Positions 62,251 to 64,000 of a stretch of 64,000 bases of DNA are shown here, piece by piece. The DNA is from Chloroflexota bacterium. Lineage in GTDB: Bacteria > Chloroflexota > Dehalococcoidia > GIF9 > UBA5629. The DNA lies in contig VGOP01000001.1 of assembly GCA_016875875.1 (NCBI GenBank), forward strand, positions 62,001-126,000. The letters are read 5' to 3'. The number at the start of each line of letters is the position of its first letter. Position 1 is the stretch's first letter. The translations under genes and the position numbers were made by a program. The notes below the pieces were generated by a model. It saw only the letters and a list, made by a program, of their open reading frames with translations. It was not told the DNA's origin and ran no database searches.

Positions 62251-63243
62251 ATGAATATGAAACAACGCGTTTTTTCTGGTGCCCGTCCCACTGGCAGGCA
62301 GCATATAGGTAACTATCTCGGCGCAATTCAAAATTATGTTGTCCTTCAAGAGAAGTATGACTGTATTTATTGCATAGTGGATATCCATGCTTTGACGACA
62401 TTAGAGAATACAGACAGGCTTCAGCAGGATATCCATGAGATGATGCTTGATTGGTTAGCTGCTGGTCTTGACCCGCAAAAAAGCATCCTCTTTGTACAAT
62501 CACATGTTCCTGAAGTGATGGAGCTTTATACCTTGCTTGGCATGGTCACGCCTCTGGGCTGGCTTTTGCGTGTCCCTACTTTTAAAGAGAAGGCACGGAT
62601 GCAGCCCCAGAATGTAAACTATGGGCTAGTGGGCTATCCAGTGCTTATGACGGCAGATATCGTGCTTTACAAGGCTGAAGTGGTACCGGTGGGTGAAGAC
62701 CAACTTCCGCATCTTGAGCTAGCGCGGGAAATTGCTCGCCGCTTCAATTCCCTCTTTGGCCCCACTTTTCCTGAGCCTCAAGCCAAGCTCACTTCTTTTC
62801 CCATGGTTTTGGGATTGAACGGCGCTCAGAAGATGGGCAAAAGCTATGATAATTACATTGAGCTGGCGGCTACGCCGGAGGAGACTTCGAAGCTGGTGAT
62901 GACTGCGGTTACTGACCCGGCCAGGAAATATCGCTCTGATGCAGGTCACCCCGAGGTATGCAATGTCTTCAGTCTTCATGGCTTCTTTAACCCAGACCGT
63001 GTGGATGAGATTGCCATGCAGTGTCGTTCCGCAGACATCGGTTGTGTTGATTGCAAGAAGCTGCTGGCTAAAGGGGTAAACTCAAAGCTGGGTGCTTTTC
63101 GGGAAAAGAGAGCTTCGTTTGCTGCTAAGCCGAAATATGTAGCTGAAATCCTTGCTGACGGTGCTAAGCGGGCTCAGGTAATCGCCAGAAAGACCTTGAC
63201 CGAAGTAAAAGAAAAGATGGGGCTTCTTCCTCGAGCGGTTTAG
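62251..63243 (+). CDS. trpS: Tryptophanyl-tRNA synthetase
   Basis: A class I synthetase of 330 aa with the HIGH-type motif P-T-G-R-Q-H-I-G-N-Y near residue 13 and the KMSKS-type K-M-G-K-S near 189. I-V-D-I-H-A-L-T near 42 and M-T-A-D-I-V-L-Y near 135 also fit TrpRS. TATGCT at 62237-62242 lies 8 bp before the ATG and no Shine-Dalgarno is seen, so the message may be leaderless. A second in-frame ATG lies two codons on. Confidence 0.96.
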   Translation: MNMKQRVFSGARPTGRQHIGNYLGAIQNYVVLQEKYDCIYCIVDIHALTTLENTDRLQQDIHEMMLDWLAAGLDPQKSILFVQSHVPEVMELYTLLGMVTPLGWLLRVPTFKEKARMQPQNVNYGLVGYPVLMTADIVLYKAEVVPVGEDQLPHLELAREIARRFNSLFGPTFPEPQAKLTSFPMVLGLNGAQKMGKSYDNYIELAATPEETSKLVMTAVTDPARKYRSDAGHPEVCNVFSLHGFFNPDRVDEIAMQCRSADIGCVDCKKLLAKGVNSKLGAFREKRASFAAKPKYVAEILADGAKRAQVIARKTLTEVKEKMGLLPRAV

Positions 63244-63254
63244 AAGATTTGACT

Positions 63255-64000
63255 ATGCATAACTTGCCCCAAGCCCAGAGCGGGAAGAGTGCCCTTGAAG
63301 TAGCTATTACAACAGCTAAAGAAGCCGGTGAGATTCTTTTATCTCATTTCGGCTCCAAAAGACAGATAAGGCGTAAGAGCAAAGGCAATCTGGTTACCGA
63401 CGCCGATATAATGTCAGAAAAATTCATATTGAAATTTTTACAGAGCGAATACCCAAATTTCAGCATTCTCTCCGAAGAATCCAATCCCTCAGCTCCAACC
63501 ACTGATTATACTTGGATAGTTGATCCATTGGATGGTACCAACAACTATACCTTCGGCATTCCCTTTTTCTGCGTCAACATCGCTCTGGCCGAAGATGAAG
63601 ATATCCTGCTTGGGATAACCTATGACCCCGTAAGAAAGGAGCTTTTTAGAGCTGAGAGAGGACAGGGGGCCTACCTCAACGACTCAGCGGTTCGAGTTTC
63701 CACAAAAGATTCACTCCAGACCTCTCTGGTGGGATTTGACCTTGGCTACAGCCACGAGCGAGGCGAAGAGATGCTTAATGTGGCCAACAAACTCTGGGGC
63801 AAAGTACATTGCTTGAGGGCTATGGGTTCCTCATCTTTAGGTTTAGCCTATGTTGCCTGCGGGCGGGTTAACCTCTACTTTCATCGCTATCTATTTCCTT
63901 GGGACATCGCCAGTGGGCTCCTACTGGTTAGAGAAGCCGGCGGTGAAGTTACCGATTGGCAAGGCAAACCAGCGAGCTTTCTAGCCACGGAAATCATTGC
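63255..64000 (+). CDS. Inositol monophosphatase family protein, 3' end cut by window
   Basis: The frame from ATG 63255 stays open to the right edge (about 248 codons seen). The metal-binding motifs are complete: S-E-E-S near residue 75, D-P-L-D-G-T-N-N-Y near 94-102, and a late W-D-I-A-S-G segment near 217. The family removes phosphate from inositol phosphate, fructose-1,6-bisphosphate or PAP. The substrate cannot be decided. The start is 11 bp after the trpS stop, so the two are probably co-transcribed. Confidence 0.9.
   Translation, partial: MHNLPQAQSGKSALEVAITTAKEAGEILLSHFGSKRQIRRKSKGNLVTDADIMSEKFILKFLQSEYPNFSILSEESNPSAPTTDYTWIVDPLDGTNNYTFGIPFFCVNIALAEDEDILLGITYDPVRKELFRAERGQGAYLNDSAVRVSTKDSLQTSLVGFDLGYSHERGEEMLNVANKLWGKVHCLRAMGSSSLGLAYVACGRVNLYFHRYLFPWDIASGLLLVREAGGEVTDWQGKPASFLATEII

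Noticed and set aside
1-64000. CRISPR array, tRNA, rRNA or insertion sequence
   Set aside because: No regular short repeats with spacers, no clover-leaf or rRNA sequence, and no transposase-like protein were seen.

Overview
The window looks like a chromosome segment from an anaerobic bacterium, most likely a Chloroflexota of the Dehalococcoidia type. This is an inference from gene content: alternative siroheme-dependent heme synthesis, several radical-SAM enzymes, 2-hydroxyacyl-CoA dehydratase-type subunits, a C_GCAxxG_C_C redox protein, a GH57 enzyme, and the blocks argJBD and rpe/rpmB/fakA/recG. No phage, transposase, CRISPR array, rRNA or tRNA gene was seen.

Layout. 0-2.2 kb: 3' part of a GH57 glycosidase gene and a small SH3-like protein. 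2.3-8.4 kb (minus): a compact operon ahbC-ahbD-ahbAB-sirC-hemA-hemC that links glutamyl-tRNA to heme through siroheme. 8.6-15.3 kb (minus): a signalling block with an HTH-receiver fusion, stand-alone receivers, an RpfG-type HD-GYP protein and a 1405-residue hybrid kinase carrying seven near-identical PAS modules. 15.5-21.8 kb (minus): an intramembrane protease, a redox protein, then a lysine 2,3-aminomutase with two ATP-grasp ligases and an acetyltransferase in overlapping frames. 22-31 kb: a pyruvate-kinase-C-like protein, a CDP-alcohol phosphotransferase, a large surface protein, a corrinoid-binding lipoprotein under a cobalamin riboswitch, and mutS. 31-37.7 kb: accessory genes, including two paralogous cysteine-rich proteins, an Xre regulator with two matching operators, an enoyl-CoA hydratase and two 2-hydroxyacyl-CoA dehydratase-type subunits.

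37.9-55.7 kb holds the most unusual structure. The arginine operon argJ-argB-argD runs into an argG that stops after about 66 codons. The C-terminal end of argG, followed by a decayed argH and then rpe, reappears 13 kb later. Between the two argG pieces lies a block of about 13.2 kb: ornithine carbamoyltransferase, an aspartate-carbamoyltransferase-like enzyme lacking the aspartate-binding arginine of its HPLPR motif, an N-acetylglutamate synthase-like protein, a HAD phosphatase, carbamate kinase, a Na+/solute symporter, a glycine-amidinotransferase-like enzyme, a P-loop protein related to cyclic 2,3-diphosphoglycerate synthetase, an isochorismatase-fold hydrolase, a nucleobase-permease-like protein and a spermidine synthase-like protein. 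Two operons in this block start with the same module: a promoter TTGACA-N17-TACGAT, a structured leader RNA of about 170-190 nt, and an intrinsic terminator. The leaders show compensating base changes and match no riboswitch class I can recall. My reading is that a guanidino/carbamoyl-compound system under shared RNA control sits inside a broken arginine biosynthesis operon.

55-64 kb: rpe, rpmB, fakA followed by an internally deleted degV remnant, recG, argS, trpS, and the 5' part of an inositol-monophosphatase family gene that runs off the edge.
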